A DNA stretch of 64,000 bases from Sporosarcina psychrophila (GCF_001590685.1 NZ_CP014616.1:2169001-2233000); one strand, 5' to 3'; positions 8,765 to 17,903 are shown, numbered from the stretch's first letter. Notes: generated from the sequence alone by a model not told the origin. Made by a program: numbers and translations.

Positions 8765-10063
8765 TTGGTTTCAGTAATAATGGCATCATTGATATTCATC
8801 ATTACAATTATTTTTGTTATTTGGCAGCCTAGAAATTTATCAATTGGATGGTCCGCTTGTATTGGAGCAATAATCGCTTTATTAGTAGGAGTGGTTAACT
8901 TTCAAGACGTTATTGATGTTACAGGGATTGTATGGAATGCTACTCTTGCTTTCATCGCCATTATAATCCTCTCATTGATCTTAGATGAAATCGGATTCTT
9001 TGAGTGGGCTGCCTTACATATGGCTAGATTAGCTAAAGGCAGTGGGATTCGCATGTTTGTTTACGTCAGTATTTTAGGTGCAGTTGTTGCGGCTTTGTTC
9101 GCAAACGATGGGGCTGCATTAATACTAACGCCAATTGTTCTTGCAATGGTAAGAAATTTGAATTTCAATGAAAAGATGATTTTTCCATTTATTATTGCCA
9201 GTGGTTTTATAGCTGATACCACTTCGTTGCCATTAGTTGTGAGTAACTTAGTCAATATTGTTTCAGCAGACTTTTTCGGTATCGGATTTGTTGAATATGC
9301 AACCAGAATGATTGTTCCGAATTTATTTGCATTAGTTGCGAGCATTTTAGTGTTGTTGTTATTCTTCCGTAAAAGTATTCCTAAAGACTATGATGTCTCG
9401 GATTTAAAAGAACCGAAGGATGCTATCAAGGATATAAAAATGTTCCGACTAACTTGGCTGATTTTAAGCGTATTACTCTTAGGTTATTTCTCTAGTGGGT
9501 TTACGGGATTGCCTGTTTCTATTATTGCTGGGCTTACGGCGATATTCTTTATGGCCATGGCACAAAGAAGCCCAGCTGTACACACGAAGCAAGTACTTAA
9601 AGGGGCACCTTGGGCCATCGTTTTCTTCTCTGTTGGGATGTACGTTGTTGTCTACGGATTGCGTAATGTTGGTCTTACAGCTGTATTGGGCGATGTCATT
9701 CAATTGGCAGCCAATCAAGGACTCTTTATTGCAACGATTTCTATGGGATTTATTGCAGCGATATTGTCCTCACTTATGAATAATATGCCTACGGTCATGA
9801 TTAACGCGTTAGCTATATCAGAAACGACTACGACAGGTCCTATTCGCGAGGCTTTGATTTATGCAAATATCATCGGATCGGATTTAGGTCCCAAAATAAC
9901 CCCAATCGGTTCGTTGGCCACTTTACTATGGCTACATGTTTTATCTCAAAAAGGTGTGAAGATATCTTGGGGTAGCTATTTTAAAATCGGAATTATTTTA
10001 ACGGTTCCTACACTTCTGATTACACTAATAGGACTGTATTTATGGCTGTCAATCATACAATAA
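8765..10063 (+). CDS. arsB: ArsB arsenite efflux membrane protein
   Basis: The 432-residue, very hydrophobic protein fits the ArsB/NhaD ion-transporter family (10-12 membrane helices), which exports arsenite or antimonite. The pair of re-entrant motifs is visible: [20 protein letters not shown] near residues 117-136 and [16 protein letters not shown] near 336-351, each with the functional Asn/Asp. Start is TTG at 8765: AGGAAGGGG lies eight bases before it, whereas the ATG at 8780 is too far. It begins 15 bases after arsR. Confidence 0.94.
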   Translation: MVSVIMASLIFIITIIFVIWQPRNLSIGWSACIGAIIALLVGVVNFQDVIDVTGIVWNATLAFIAIIILSLILDEIGFFEWAALHMARLAKGSGIRMFVYVSILGAVVAALFANDGAALILTPIVLAMVRNLNFNEKMIFPFIIASGFIADTTSLPLVVSNLVNIVSADFFGIGFVEYATRMIVPNLFALVASILVLLLFFRKSIPKDYDVSDLKEPKDAIKDIKMFRLTWLILSVLLLGYFSSGFTGLPVSIIAGLTAIFFMAMAQRSPAVHTKQVLKGAPWAIVFFSVGMYVVVYGLRNVGLTAVLGDVIQLAANQGLFIATISMGFIAAILSSLMNNMPTVMINALAISETTTTGPIREALIYANIIGSDLGPKITPIGSLATLLWLHVLSQKGVKISWGSYFKIGIILTVPTLLITLIGLYLWLSIIQ

Positions 10064-10085
10064 AACACAAAAGGTGGCTTTAATT

Positions 10086-10505
10086 ATGTCGAAAAAAACA
10101 CTCTATTTCTTATGTACAGGTAACTCATGCCGTAGCCAAATGGCTGAAGGTTGGGGCAAAAAGTATCTTGGTGAAGAATGGCAGGTTCTCAGTGCTGGAA
10201 TTGAAGCACATGGAGTTAATCCAAATGCTGTCAAAGCCATGAATGAGGCTGGCGTCGACATTTCGAATCAAACTTCGGATAGTATTGATCCACAAATCTT
10301 AAATGATGCAGATTTTATCGTCACGCTTTGTGGGGATGCTGCTGACAAGTGTCCGATGACACCACCCCATGTAAAGCGTGATCATTGGGGATTTGATGAT
10401 CCTGCAAAGGCAGAAGGAACGAATGAAGAGAAGTGGGCTTTTTTCCAACGTGTTCGTAATGAAATTGGTGATCGTATTAGGTACTTTGCTGAAACTGGGA
10501 AATAA
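10086..10505 (+). CDS. arsC: ArsC arsenate reductase, thioredoxin-coupled
   Basis: A 139-residue enzyme of the low-molecular-weight phosphatase type that reduces arsenate to arsenite. With the ATG at 10086, the P-loop CTGNSCRS starts at Cys10, and the relay cysteines are Cys82 and Cys89 (LCGDAADKC), exactly the Bacillus/Staphylococcus numbering. An alternative GTG at 10074 overlaps the ribosome site AAAGGTGG, so ATG is preferred. It completes the ars operon; arsenite made here is exported by ArsB. Confidence 0.96.
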   Translation: MSKKTLYFLCTGNSCRSQMAEGWGKKYLGEEWQVLSAGIEAHGVNPNAVKAMNEAGVDISNQTSDSIDPQILNDADFIVTLCGDAADKCPMTPPHVKRDHWGFDDPAKAEGTNEEKWAFFQRVRNEIGDRIRYFAETGK

Positions 10506-10511
10506 ATAATT

Positions 10512-10548
10512 AATAAAGGTCGGGAGAAACCATCTCTCGACCTTTATT
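10512..10548 (+). terminator. Terminator-like hairpin after arsC
   Basis: AATAAAGGTCGGGAGA (10512-10527) pairs with 10533-10548 with one G-T pair. The stem ends in TTTATT. Confidence 0.8.
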
Positions 10549-10557
10549 CCGAAATGC

Positions 10558-10570
10558 ATATAAGTATATT
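10558..10570 (+). promoter_or_regulatory. Second copy of the ArsR operator core
   Basis: ATATAAGTATATT here is identical, base for base, to 8359-8371 in the arsR promoter. It sits just after the arsC terminator, as if a further ArsR-controlled gene once started here. Confidence 0.5.
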
Positions 10571-10615
10571 ATTATCTTTTTATGAAGGGGTCGATCCCAA
10601 GATGAATATCTAACG

Positions 10616-10741
10616 TACGACTTTGAATCAGCACAAAAAGTGGAACTGGATTTACCAAAAACAGGAGTATGCAATGTGAATCTGACACCAATAAGCAAGA
10701 ACAGTCAGATGCTGTTAAGTCAGCTAATGATTCTGCAATAA
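10616..10741 (+). pseudogene. Decayed coding fragment downstream of the ars operon
   Basis: A 41-codon frame (YDFESAQKVELDLPKTGVCN...) is open without a start, ending in TAA at 10739-10741. From about 10682 a neighbouring frame also looks coding (DTNKQEQSDAVKSANDS), suggesting a frameshift. With the ars operator copy before it, I infer the remnant of an arsenic-related gene. The family is not recognised. Confidence 0.4.
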
Positions 10742-10904
10742 TATAGGCGTTAGGTGATGAGATGAATAAAGAGGATCATGATTTTTATGCAAAAGGAAAA
10801 GTATTGTAAACCATTAGTCTTAAAAATAGAGTTGGATTAGTATTGAAGGGAAATCGAAAGCCTCAAGAACGCAACTGGGAGGGGATGGAAGAACGTGATA
10901 TGCA

Positions 10905-10936
10905 TTGACATACCATTAGGAACAAGTTAGTATAAT
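10905..10936 (+). promoter_or_regulatory. Promoter of the resistance cassette
   Basis: TTGACA (10905-10910) is followed by TAGTAT 17 bases later, running into TATAAT at 10931-10936. The start of transcription would fall about 10940-10945, just before the first leader peptide. Confidence 0.7.
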
Positions 10937-10958
10937 TTAAGCTTTGAAAGGAGCGATA

Positions 10959-10985
10959 GTGGTGGGATTTTTACAACTATACTGA
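10959..10985 (+). CDS. Leader peptide 1 (8 codons)
   Basis: GTG GTG GGA TTT TTA CAA CTA TAC TGA, preceded by AAAGGAG at 10947-10953. It encodes MVGFLQLY and sits directly upstream of alternative RNA hairpins ending in a terminator. This is the layout of drug-sensing leaders in which a stalled ribosome changes RNA folding. Confidence 0.6.
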   Translation: MVGFLQLY

Positions 10986-11034
10986 TCGATATGTACATAT
11001 TTTGTTAACCACTCTTTTGAGGGGTTATTTGTTG

Positions 11035-11127
11035 TGCGTACTAGGTTAGATAGGAAGTAGAAGCTTTATCGCTCTACAGATATCTTTACCATTTTTTAAG
11101 TACGCAGTAAAATGCGTACTTTTTTTA
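11035..11127 (+). terminator. Attenuator: competing antiterminator and terminator
   Basis: AAGTACGCA (11098-11106) pairs with TGCGTACTT (11113-11121), followed by a T run: a clear terminator. The sequence TGCGTACT also occurs earlier at 11035-11042 and can pair with the same AGTACGCA arm. The two structures are mutually exclusive, as in transcription attenuation controlled by leader peptide 1. Confidence 0.7.
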
Positions 11128-11203
11128 TAGACTCAGGGAGACAGGTGCTATAGTCGTTTCTAAGCAGTCGTATTGTGATTTTATGATTTGGAGGGATTTC
11201 ACT

Positions 11204-11227
11204 ATGATGATGTTACTTTTCTATTGA
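11204..11227 (+). CDS. Leader peptide 2 (7 codons), upstream of the MFS pump
   Basis: ATG ATG ATG TTA CTT TTC TAT TGA (MMMLLFY) with GGAGGG at 11190-11195. The hydrophobic LLF core resembles MYLIFM, the known leader of msr(D), which stalls on macrolides. Hairpins start at its stop codon. Confidence 0.65.
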   Translation: MMMLLFY

Positions 11228-11292
11228 TACGGGCTTAGTAAGTCAAGCTCGTATCGGTGAAGAATCGATACGCAAATTCAGGAGGTATCGAT
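11226..11292 (+). promoter_or_regulatory. Alternative hairpins masking the ribosome site of the MFS gene
   Basis: GATACGGGCTT (11226-11236) pairs with AAGCTCGTATC (11245-11255). GTATCG (11251-11256) can instead pair with CGATAC (11266-11271). ATCGATAC (11264-11271) is also complementary to GTATCGAT (11285-11292), which overlaps the GGAGG site. Shifting pairs of this kind are typical of erm/cat-like translation attenuation. Confidence 0.65.
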
Positions 11293-11296
11293 TATA

Positions 11297-12487
11297 ATGG
11301 AAAATAGAAATTGGAAACGAAAATTTATTGCGTTATATACAGGACAGTTTTTCTCATTGCTGAGTAGTGCCGCTGTTCAATTTAGTATTATTTGGTGGTT
11401 GACAGATACAACGGGTTCTCCACTTGTATTAGCACTGGCTGGGATAGCCGGCTTTTTACCGCAAGCCTTGCTCGGTCCATTTGCAGGGACGATTGTTGAT
11501 CGTCATTCCCGTAAAGTGATGATGATTTTAGCAGATCTGATTATTGCACTGGGTAGTTTATTCTTGTTTTTATGGATGTATTATAGCGAGCCAAATATCA
11601 CGTTAGTCATACTTGTGTTAATTGTTCGATCCCTTGCGACTGCTTTTCATATGCCGGCAATGCAAGCTTCTGTACCATTGCTTGCACCAAAAGAGCATCT
11701 TACAAAGGTTGCAGGCTGGGGGCAGATGGTGAGTTCAATGACCAATATTGCAGGACCCGCAGTAGGGGTGTCGTTACTGGCAGTTAGCTCCCTTGAATGG
11801 GTGTTATTGTTCGATGTTTTTGGCGCTATTATCGCTTGTAGCGTGCTATTGTTCATCCGAATTCCGAGCGTAACAAGAACAGAAGAAATGGCCACTGATA
11901 ACTTGATAGCTGAAATGAAAGAAGGCTATCATGCGATTGTGAAACATCGCCTTGTCCTAAAGCTAACCATCGTGATGATTGTTGTAGCTGTTCTATTCAT
12001 TCCCGTTGGAACTTATTTCCCGCTTATGGTACGGAATCATTTTGAAAAAGGCGTAGTAGAAGCAGGTATCGTTGAGATCGTATTTGCAATTGGTTTGATT
12101 GTAGGCGCTTCGTTTTTAGGTGTACTGGGAGATCGGTTCGATAAGGTTAAAACAATGGCAGCAGGCATGATCTTGATGGGCATTTCCTTATTTATTTCCG
12201 GTCTGCTTTTGCCGTCGATGTTCTATGTGTTCGTAGTGATGAGTTTTTTAGTCGGTTTAGCTGGTCCATTATTTTCAGCGCCATTCTATGCTTTTATCCA
12301 AGCGGAAATTGAACCTCAATTGCTTGGACGGGTATTCAGTTTTGTGACAAGTCTATCGTTATTGGCAGCACCAATTGGATTAGGTTTAGCTGGATTTTTT
12401 ACGGAACTCACGAATGTAGCCGTCTTCTTTAGCGCGGCAGGTCTCCTTATTGTTCTAAATGCGGCAGTGACTATAAAAGTGAAGTAG
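11297..12487 (+). CDS. Mef-type MFS drug efflux pump
   Basis: A 396-residue major facilitator protein with about 12 membrane helices. It begins WKRKFIALYTGQFFSLLSSA and has IIWWLTDTTGSPLVLA near residue 30, both typical of macrolide efflux (Mef/MFS_3) proteins. The MFS loop GTIVDRHSRKVMM is near residue 64. Predicted role: proton-driven export of macrolide or related drugs. The neighbourhood supports this: leader peptides before it and a Msr/Vga-like ABC-F gene after it, the same order as mef(A)-msr(D). AGGAGGT lies upstream of the ATG. The gene looks intact. The substrate is inferred. Confidence 0.82.
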   Translation: MENRNWKRKFIALYTGQFFSLLSSAAVQFSIIWWLTDTTGSPLVLALAGIAGFLPQALLGPFAGTIVDRHSRKVMMILADLIIALGSLFLFLWMYYSEPNITLVILVLIVRSLATAFHMPAMQASVPLLAPKEHLTKVAGWGQMVSSMTNIAGPAVGVSLLAVSSLEWVLLFDVFGAIIACSVLLFIRIPSVTRTEEMATDNLIAEMKEGYHAIVKHRLVLKLTIVMIVVAVLFIPVGTYFPLMVRNHFEKGVVEAGIVEIVFAIGLIVGASFLGVLGDRFDKVKTMAAGMILMGISLFISGLLLPSMFYVFVVMSFLVGLAGPLFSAPFYAFIQAEIEPQLLGRVFSFVTSLSLLAAPIGLGLAGFFTELTNVAVFFSAAGLLIVLNAAVTIKVK

Positions 12488-12498
12488 GAGGAAGCGAC

Positions 12499-12522
12499 AT
12501 GCAATTTTTATTATTCTTTTAA
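12499..12522 (+). CDS. Leader peptide 3 (7 codons), upstream of the ABC-F gene
   Basis: ATG CAA TTT TTA TTA TTC TTT TAA (MQFLLFF), with GTAGGAGG starting at 12484. It again resembles the msr(D) leader MYLIFM, and hairpins start at its stop codon as in leader 2. Confidence 0.65.
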   Translation: MQFLLFF

Positions 12523-12569
12523 TACGAGCTTGAAATAGAAGCTCGTATCGATTCTAGCTATCGGTACGA
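12523..12569 (+). promoter_or_regulatory. Mutually exclusive hairpins before the ABC-F gene
   Basis: TACGAGCTT (12523-12531) pairs with AAGCTCGTA (12539-12547). Overlapping TCGTATCGAT (12543-12552) can instead pair with ATCGGTACGA (12560-12569) using one wobble. This is the same design as upstream of the MFS gene. Confidence 0.6.
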
Positions 12570-12596
12570 AATTATAATATTTTGGAGGTAGTGAAT

Positions 12597-13166
12597 TTGG
12601 AACAAATCTGTTTTGAAATAAAAAATGTTGCTGGGAAAAGTACATTATTGAAATTGCTAGCTAATAATATTAAACCGACACGTGGAACAGTGAAACTTCA
12701 TGTGGAGGGCGGTTACTTTGAGCAACTGGGCCCCACTGTTGTAGAAGCGGACGGGGCCTTACTTGGAAGATTGGCAGTTCCGCAATATTCTGAAGAGCTA
12801 AGTGGTGGTGAGCAAACAAGGTTGAAGTTGGCACAGTTGTTTACGCTTTATTACGAAGCACTATTGATTGATGAGCCGACTACGCATTTAGATCAAGAAG
12901 GTATATCTTTTTTACTCGATGAACTGCGCTATTACTACGGGGCACTAGTATTAATTAGCCATGACCGCGCTGTTTTAGACTCGCTCGTTACCACAGTATG
13001 GGAAGTGAATGACGGAGTAGTACATGTCTATTCAGGAAATTACAGTGATTACCAGACGCAAAAACAGCTCGAACGTGAACAACAAAGTCAATCGCACGAA
13101 CAATTCGTAAAAGAGAAGAACCGTCTTGAAAAAGCAGTGCAAGAAAAAATGAAAATAAACAATTGA
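12597..13166 (+). pseudogene. Truncated Msr/Vga-type ABC-F ribosome protection gene
   Basis: The ORF (189 codons from TTG 12597, GGAGGT seven bases upstream) covers only part of the first ATPase half of an ABC-F protein of the Msr/Vga/Lsa class, which displaces antibiotics from the ribosome. It keeps LSGGEQTRLKLAQ, Walker B LLIDEPTTHLD and ISHDR, then the start of the linker. Two losses are visible. The first residues run from EIKNV straight into AGKST, so the loop that should begin Walker A is missing (an in-frame deletion). The linker end and the second ATPase half are absent, the ORF stopping after KINN; the family is about 480-550 residues. It is probably inactive. Confidence 0.8.
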
Positions 13167-13186
13167 ATCAAGTGTAATTTCTAGTG

Positions 13187-13225
13187 AAAAATAAGCCGTT
13201 GAGAATATCTCAACGGCTTATTTTT
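13187..13225. terminator. Strong hairpin closing the resistance cassette
   Basis: An 18-base perfect stem (13187-13204 with 13208-13225, AAAAATAAGCCGTTGAGA arm) with A/T flanks suits a terminator in either direction. Confidence 0.9.
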
Positions 13226-13688
13226 CAGTGGCCTGATGGAGAATATTCTGTTCGAAAATTGTTCACATCAGTCAAACTGATATATTGTACAGTAGGAAAC
13301 CCTTTTTTTATATTAAATTTCCCTAAATTCGCTAAGAACCTGGTTTTTACAAAATTAGTAAGGATATCGATTGCTTATGCTTAGATAAACAAATCCGCAA
13401 ATGATTTGCAGAAGAGGGGGTTAATTTTAGATTGAAGTAACTTTTGCAAGCTATGGATTTGATTGAGGGGGATAGGTTTTGCTTGACTGTCAAGGCTATG
13501 GTTCGATTTTCCAAGAAATTATCATTGTAATATATAAATACGATTAGTGTAGAGTGCTTCTCGATTCTTGTGGATAAAACAGTTACATGTGCATGAAAAG
13601 ATAGAGCAAATCCCACAGTGAGTGGAATAGAAAAGCATTAGGAAATTAAACGTAGCAGGCAAGATTAATAATTGCATTGGTACAAAGA
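13226..13688. other. Gene-free stretch
   Basis: I see no ORF with a ribosome site and no strong motif between the cassette terminator and the next terminator. Confidence 0.5.
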
Positions 13689-13736
13689 GGCTGTCCCATC
13701 AGCCGATAATTTACAACTCATGGACAGCCCCTTTTT
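13689..13736. terminator. Terminator of the XRE-cupin gene
   Basis: GGCTGTCCCAT (from 13690) and ATGGACAGCC (to about 13729) form a stem just past the minus-strand stop; T-rich sequence lies on both outer sides. Confidence 0.6.
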
Positions 13737-14286
13737 AATTTGGGTAGTACAATACCATACTTAAACGAGTCAATGTTTCTCCTGAATTATGATAGCTATG
13801 GGGTCTGTCGGCTTTAAATCGGATGGAATCACCGCTTTCAATGGTATACTCCTCGTAATTTACACGTACCGTTAGCTCCCCCTCAAAAATTGTTAATAGC
13901 TCTTCGGTCCCCTCCATATGTGAATCTGCACTTAGGAATCCACCTTTGTCTATCTCAACTGCATACACTTCAAAGCGTTTGTCTTCATCAAATGGAAAAT
14001 GGGGGTATACTCGATATTTTCCATTATCTTCGGACAAGATTTGAATATCACTTTTCGATACTATTATTGTGTCGGGCTGAGGGTGATTGATGAGTGAAGT
14101 AAAAGAAACTTTCAAACCATTGGCTATTTTCCAGATAGTTGTAATGGTTGGAGCTGATTCGCCACGTTCAATTTGACCGATCATTGTTTTACTTACACCA
14201 GTCAATTCAGCCACTTTTTCAAGACTTAATTTTTTACTCTCCCTTATTGCTTTTAAATTCTTGGCAATGATAAGATGAATTTCCAT
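13735..14286 (-). CDS. XRE-family regulator with a cupin sensor domain
   Basis: The 183-residue protein has an N-terminal helix-turn-helix of the Cro/CI type (residues about 7-62, SLEKVAELTGVSKTMIGQIE) and a C-terminal cupin barrel (about 105-180, with GTEELLTIFEGELTV and SGDSIRFKADRPHSYHN). Such proteins repress or activate an adjacent metabolic or transport gene in response to a small ligand. It diverges from the LysE-type exporter at 14402, which is the likely target. The shared 115-base gap holds repeated TGTACAATA sites. The ligand is unknown. Confidence 0.85.
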   Translation of the reverse strand: MEIHLIIAKNLKAIRESKKLSLEKVAELTGVSKTMIGQIERGESAPTITTIWKIANGLKVSFTSLINHPQPDTIIVSKSDIQILSEDNGKYRVYPHFPFDEDKRFEVYAVEIDKGGFLSADSHMEGTEELLTIFEGELTVRVNYEEYTIESGDSIRFKADRPHSYHNSGETLTRLSMVLYYPN

Positions 14287-14308
14287 TTTTAAAACACTCC
14301 TATTTCTC

Positions 14309-14378
14309 TGTACAATATAACGTCTGAACTGTACAATAAAAAGAAAACGTTATAGTGCCTGTTATGGACAGTATAACA
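14309..14378. promoter_or_regulatory. Repeated operator-like sites between the regulator and lysE-type genes
   Basis: TGTACAATA occurs at 14309-14317 and 14330-14338, exactly 21 bases apart (two helical turns). TGTTAT...ATAACA forms a dyad at 14360-14378. These are candidates for binding by the XRE-cupin protein. Confidence 0.45.
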
Positions 14379-14401
14379 TATTCATTAGGGGGAGGTCGAA
14401 T

Positions 14402-14983
14402 ATGCCAGTACTAACATTCTTGTTGTATGTTTTTGTCATGAGTTTTACGCCAGGTCCGAATAATATTATGGCGATGTTATTTGCGAATCAGTATGGATTT
14501 AAGAAGACACTTCGATTTTGCCTAGGCGTAGGCGCAGGTTTTTTTGTCATCATGATATTATCGAGTTACTTTAATCTAATCCTACATAACTTCATTCCGA
14601 AAATTGAGTTGCCTATGATGCTTCTAGGTGCGGCCTATATGCTGTATCTGGCAATCAAAATAATTACTAGTTCGACTAGTACTAATGGTGATGAGGGCGG
14701 TAAATATAACAGTTTTTTGGCAGGGATGCTGTTACAGTTTGTCAATCCGAAAGGTGTTTTATATGGTATTACGGTAATTGCAACGTTCATTCTTCCATAT
14801 TATAGTTCAACAATTGACTTACTACTATTTTCGTTGTTTCTAGGTTTCGTCGGTATAATGAGCACTTGTTGTTGGAGCCTTTTTGGTTCGATATTTCAGA
14901 AATTCCTCTCGGATTATAGAAAGCAATTTAATATTGTGATGGCATTGTTATTGATGTATAGTGCAGTTTCGATTTTTTTGTAA
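14402..14983 (+). CDS. LysE-family amino acid exporter
   Basis: A 193-residue membrane protein with about six helices and the LysE/RhtB signature near the N-terminus (SFTPGPNNIMAMLFANQYGFKK split across residues 14-36). LQFVNPKGVLYGI near residue 112 is also typical. Predicted to export an amino acid or a similar metabolite. GGGGGAGG lies before the ATG. The divergent XRE-cupin regulator probably controls it. Length is slightly short for the family (about 200) but complete. Confidence 0.85.
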   Translation: MPVLTFLLYVFVMSFTPGPNNIMAMLFANQYGFKKTLRFCLGVGAGFFVIMILSSYFNLILHNFIPKIELPMMLLGAAYMLYLAIKIITSSTSTNGDEGGKYNSFLAGMLLQFVNPKGVLYGITVIATFILPYYSSTIDLLLFSLFLGFVGIMSTCCWSLFGSIFQKFLSDYRKQFNIVMALLLMYSAVSIFL

Positions 14984-15170
14984 TAAGTAATATTAAGTGC
15001 GAGGGTTACAAATGAGGCTGTTGTTAAAAGATGCGCGAAGTGGATTGAATACTCTGAAGTACGCAAAACGCATTTAGAACTTGTTTTATCATGGAAGTTA
15101 AAATGAAAATACTGAGCTGTCAGTAATAATCTTGATGTTGTTTTCATTCAATTAAGATCTCCCTAAATAG

Positions 15171-15209
15171 AAAATCCAATCAAGATATAAAATATCTTGA
15201 TTGGATTTT
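15171..15209. terminator. Terminator of guaC
   Basis: A perfect 18-base stem (15171-15188 with 15192-15209, arm AAAATCCAATCAAGATAT) ends in T residues on both strands. It lies just beyond the guaC stop. Confidence 0.9.
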
Positions 15210-15225
15210 TAATAGCTATAAATTT

Positions 15226-16209
15226 TCAGTACACTTTATCTCCATTAAAAATGGAGTTTTTTACAATGACATAATCCACTGTTCGGATGGCTTCAAGTTT
15301 GCTACCGCCAGCATAGGAGATGGACGATTGTAAATCTTGTTGCATTTCGTCTAAAGTGTCCATTAGTGGACCTTTATATTCGACGTACATTTTTTTACCT
15401 TCAACGTTTTTCTTTTCGCCCTTTTGGAATTCAGAGGCTGATCCAAAGTATTCTTTGAAACGTTGTCCATCTTTTTCAATTGTTTGACCGGGAGATTCTT
15501 CGTGTCCAGCAAATAGAGAACCGATCATGACCATTGAAGCACCGAAACGTACCGATTTAGCAATGTCACCGTGTGTACGTATGCCGCCGTCTGCGATGAT
15601 AGGTTTAGTAGCTGCTTTCGCACACCAACGTAGTGCAGCTAACTGCCAACCGCCTGTACCGAAGCCTGTTTTTATTTTTGTAATACATACTTTACCAGGT
15701 CCAATACCAACTTTCGTAGCATCTGCCCCGGCATTTTCAAGTTCGCGTACGGCTTCTGGTGTGCCAACGTTACCAGCGATGACAAAGCTTTCAGGCAGAT
15801 GCTTTTTAATATGTTGAATCATATTAATGATTGCATTGGAATGTCCATGAGCAATGTCGATTGTGATGAATTCAGGTGTAAGTTCGTCAGCAGCTAGTTG
15901 TACAATAAAAGTGTAGTCCTCATCTTTAACACCAACGCTAATAGAAGCGATTAAACTACGTGATTGCATGTCTTTAACAAAGTTTGCTCGTTTTTCTGGG
16001 TTAAAACGATGCATAATATAGAAGTAACCACTTTCAGCTAATTGGATAGCGATACTTTCATCAATAATTGTTTGCATATTTGCTGGTACAACTGGAATTT
16101 TAAATGTATGTCCGCCAAGTAGTATAGAAGTGTCACACTCAGAACGACTATTTACCACACACTTTGCAGGAATCAGCTGGATATCTTCGTAATCAAATAC
16201 GTTTTCCAT
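15226..16209 (-). CDS. guaC: GMP reductase
   Basis: A 327-residue enzyme of the IMPDH/GMPR TIM-barrel family, reducing GMP to IMP with NADPH for purine recycling. It starts [19 protein letters not shown] and has [35 protein letters not shown] (with the active-site Cys) and [18 protein letters not shown]. No CBS domains interrupt it, which separates it from IMP dehydrogenase. The start was set at the ATG of MENVF (16209) because GAGGTG lies upstream; the GTG three codons earlier overlaps that site. It is a single gene with its own terminator. Confidence 0.96.
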   Translation of the reverse strand: MENVFDYEDIQLIPAKCVVNSRSECDTSILLGGHTFKIPVVPANMQTIIDESIAIQLAESGYFYIMHRFNPEKRANFVKDMQSRSLIASISVGVKDEDYTFIVQLAADELTPEFITIDIAHGHSNAIINMIQHIKKHLPESFVIAGNVGTPEAVRELENAGADATKVGIGPGKVCITKIKTGFGTGGWQLAALRWCAKAATKPIIADGGIRTHGDIAKSVRFGASMVMIGSLFAGHEESPGQTIEKDGQRFKEYFGSASEFQKGEKKNVEGKKMYVEYKGPLMDTLDEMQQDLQSSISYAGGSKLEAIRTVDYVIVKNSIFNGDKVY

Positions 16210-16390
16210 AGATAGCACCTCGAAATCCGAATAATATCATTCGTTTAGTTTGGAACGTTCGCACTTTAATAATTTACAACAATTTAGGTAGTATGTCAAA
16301 ATATTTAATAGTGATTGGCAAAACGTATAAAATCTGATTCCATTTCCTTTTGAGTTTAATAACTACTTTTTGTTATACAAATAATTAAAA

Positions 16391-16430
16391 AATAAGCAAA
16401 AAGAGCTTTCGTGGACTCTTTTTGCTTATT
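16391..16430. terminator. Bidirectional terminator between glnA and guaC
   Basis: AATAAGCAAAAAGAG (16391-16405) is exactly complementary to 16416-16430. A/T-rich arms give a T tract in either direction; it should end glnA transcription before guaC. Confidence 0.85.
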
Positions 16431-16565
16431 CCTATGTGTCGATAGCATCTACTGTACAAACACGCAAAGAGAGGCATTAAATGGTGAGTATCCCATATTA
16501 CCGAATCGGGGGTATCGAAGTTTCAATGGTTTAAAAGTCTGTTATCTTCTTACGAGACCTTTTTA

Positions 16566-17903
16566 TCAATAGATCTTCATATAACGTTCAACTTCCCAAG
16601 GGTGTACGGTAATTCGGTAACTTTCCCATTCTAATTTTTTCTCTGCCATAAAGTTTGTGAAAATGTGATTGCCAAGAGCTTCTTGGATAATTTCATCCTT
16701 ACCTAGCGCGATGAGTGCATGGTCAAGGTCAGTAGGTAGTGTCCCGATACCTAATTCTTGAAGTTCGAAAGGTTTCATTTCGTAAATATTGCGGTCGACT
16801 GGCATTGGCGGTTCGAGTTCACGTTTAATGCCATTTAAACCTGCTTTTAATATAGCCGCCATTGCAAGATATGGGTTTGCAGCCGAGTCGACGGAACGGA
16901 CTTCGATGCGAGTGCTTATTCCCCGAGATGCTGGAATTCGGATAAGAGGGCTGCGGTTTTGGGCAGACCAGGCGATGTAACAGGGCGCTTCGTAGCCGGG
17001 AACAAGTCGCTTATAAGAGTTAACTGTTGGATTTGTAATTGCTGTAAATCCAGGAACATGTTCGAGAACGCCAGCCATGAACTGATATGCTGTTGTACTT
17101 AATTGTAATTCACCATTTTCGTCAACAAAGGCATTTTCACCGTCTTTGAATAGGGAAACATTACAATGCATACCTGATCCGCTGACACCGAAAAGGGGTT
17201 TTGGCATGAACGTTGCGTGCAAGCCATGTTTACGAGCAATTGTTTTGACGACGAGTTTGAATGTTTGAATGTTGTCACAAGCGGTAAGAACATCCGCATA
17301 TTTAAAGTCGATTTCGTGTTGTCCTGGAGCGCACTCATGGTGCGATGCTTCAACCTCGAAGCCCATTTCCTCTAACTCCAAGACGATATCTCGTCGACAG
17401 TTTTCTCCAAGGTCCATTGGTGCAAGATCGAAATAGCCGCCGTTGTCATTCAATTCCATTGTCGGTTGCATATTTTCATCGAGCTTGAATAAGAAGAATT
17501 CTGGTTCTGGTCCCAGATTGAAATCAGTAAATCCGAGCTCCTTCATTTCTGTCAATACACGTTTTAAATTCCCACGAGGATCACCTGTAAACGGAGAACC
17601 ATTGGCAAGAGAAATATCACAGATAAGACGTGCTACCCTTCCTTTTCCTGAGGGCCAAGGGAACACCATCCATGTGTTAAGATCTGGTATGAGGTACATA
17701 TCGGATTCCTCGATACGCACAAATCCTTCAATTGAAGAGCCGTCGAACATCATTTTATTGTTAAGCGCCTTATCGAGCTGGCTGATGGGAATTTCCACGT
17801 TTTTGATCATACCTAAAATATCTGTGAATTGAAGTCGAACGAAATTCACATTTTCTTCTCCTACAAATTTGCGAATGTCTTCTTTTGTATAATTCCTCAT
17901 CAT
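16566..17903 (-). CDS. glnA: Glutamine synthetase, type I
   Basis: A 445-residue GS-I alpha enzyme that joins ammonia to glutamate using ATP. Landmarks are [20 protein letters not shown] near residue 55, GPEPEFFLF near 130, [12 protein letters not shown] near 187, the [14 protein letters not shown] segment near 235, and [19 protein letters not shown] near 317. The adenylylation-site region of the beta type is absent, as in Bacillus enzymes controlled by feedback and GlnR. AAGGAG sits before the ATG at 17903. No glnR gene is next to it, and I could not pick out a convincing GlnR box, so its regulation is open. Confidence 0.97.
   Translation of the reverse strand: MMRNYTKEDIRKFVGEENVNFVRLQFTDILGMIKNVEIPISQLDKALNNKMMFDGSSIEGFVRIEESDMYLIPDLNTWMVFPWPSGKGRVARLICDISLANGSPFTGDPRGNLKRVLTEMKELGFTDFNLGPEPEFFLFKLDENMQPTMELNDNGGYFDLAPMDLGENCRRDIVLELEEMGFEVEASHHECAPGQHEIDFKYADVLTACDNIQTFKLVVKTIARKHGLHATFMPKPLFGVSGSGMHCNVSLFKDGENAFVDENGELQLSTTAYQFMAGVLEHVPGFTAITNPTVNSYKRLVPGYEAPCYIAWSAQNRSPLIRIPASRGISTRIEVRSVDSAANPYLAMAAILKAGLNGIKRELEPPMPVDRNIYEMKPFELQELGIGTLPTDLDHALIALGKDEIIQEALGNHIFTNFMAEKKLEWESYRITVHPWEVERYMKIY

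Noticed and set aside
15527..15817. 96-codon antisense ORF within guaC
   Set aside because: It is a shadow of the conserved guaC reading frame and has no ribosome site. The same applies to the other antisense ORFs over glmS, arsB, lysine-dehydrogenase-like, cysJ, katA and selD genes.
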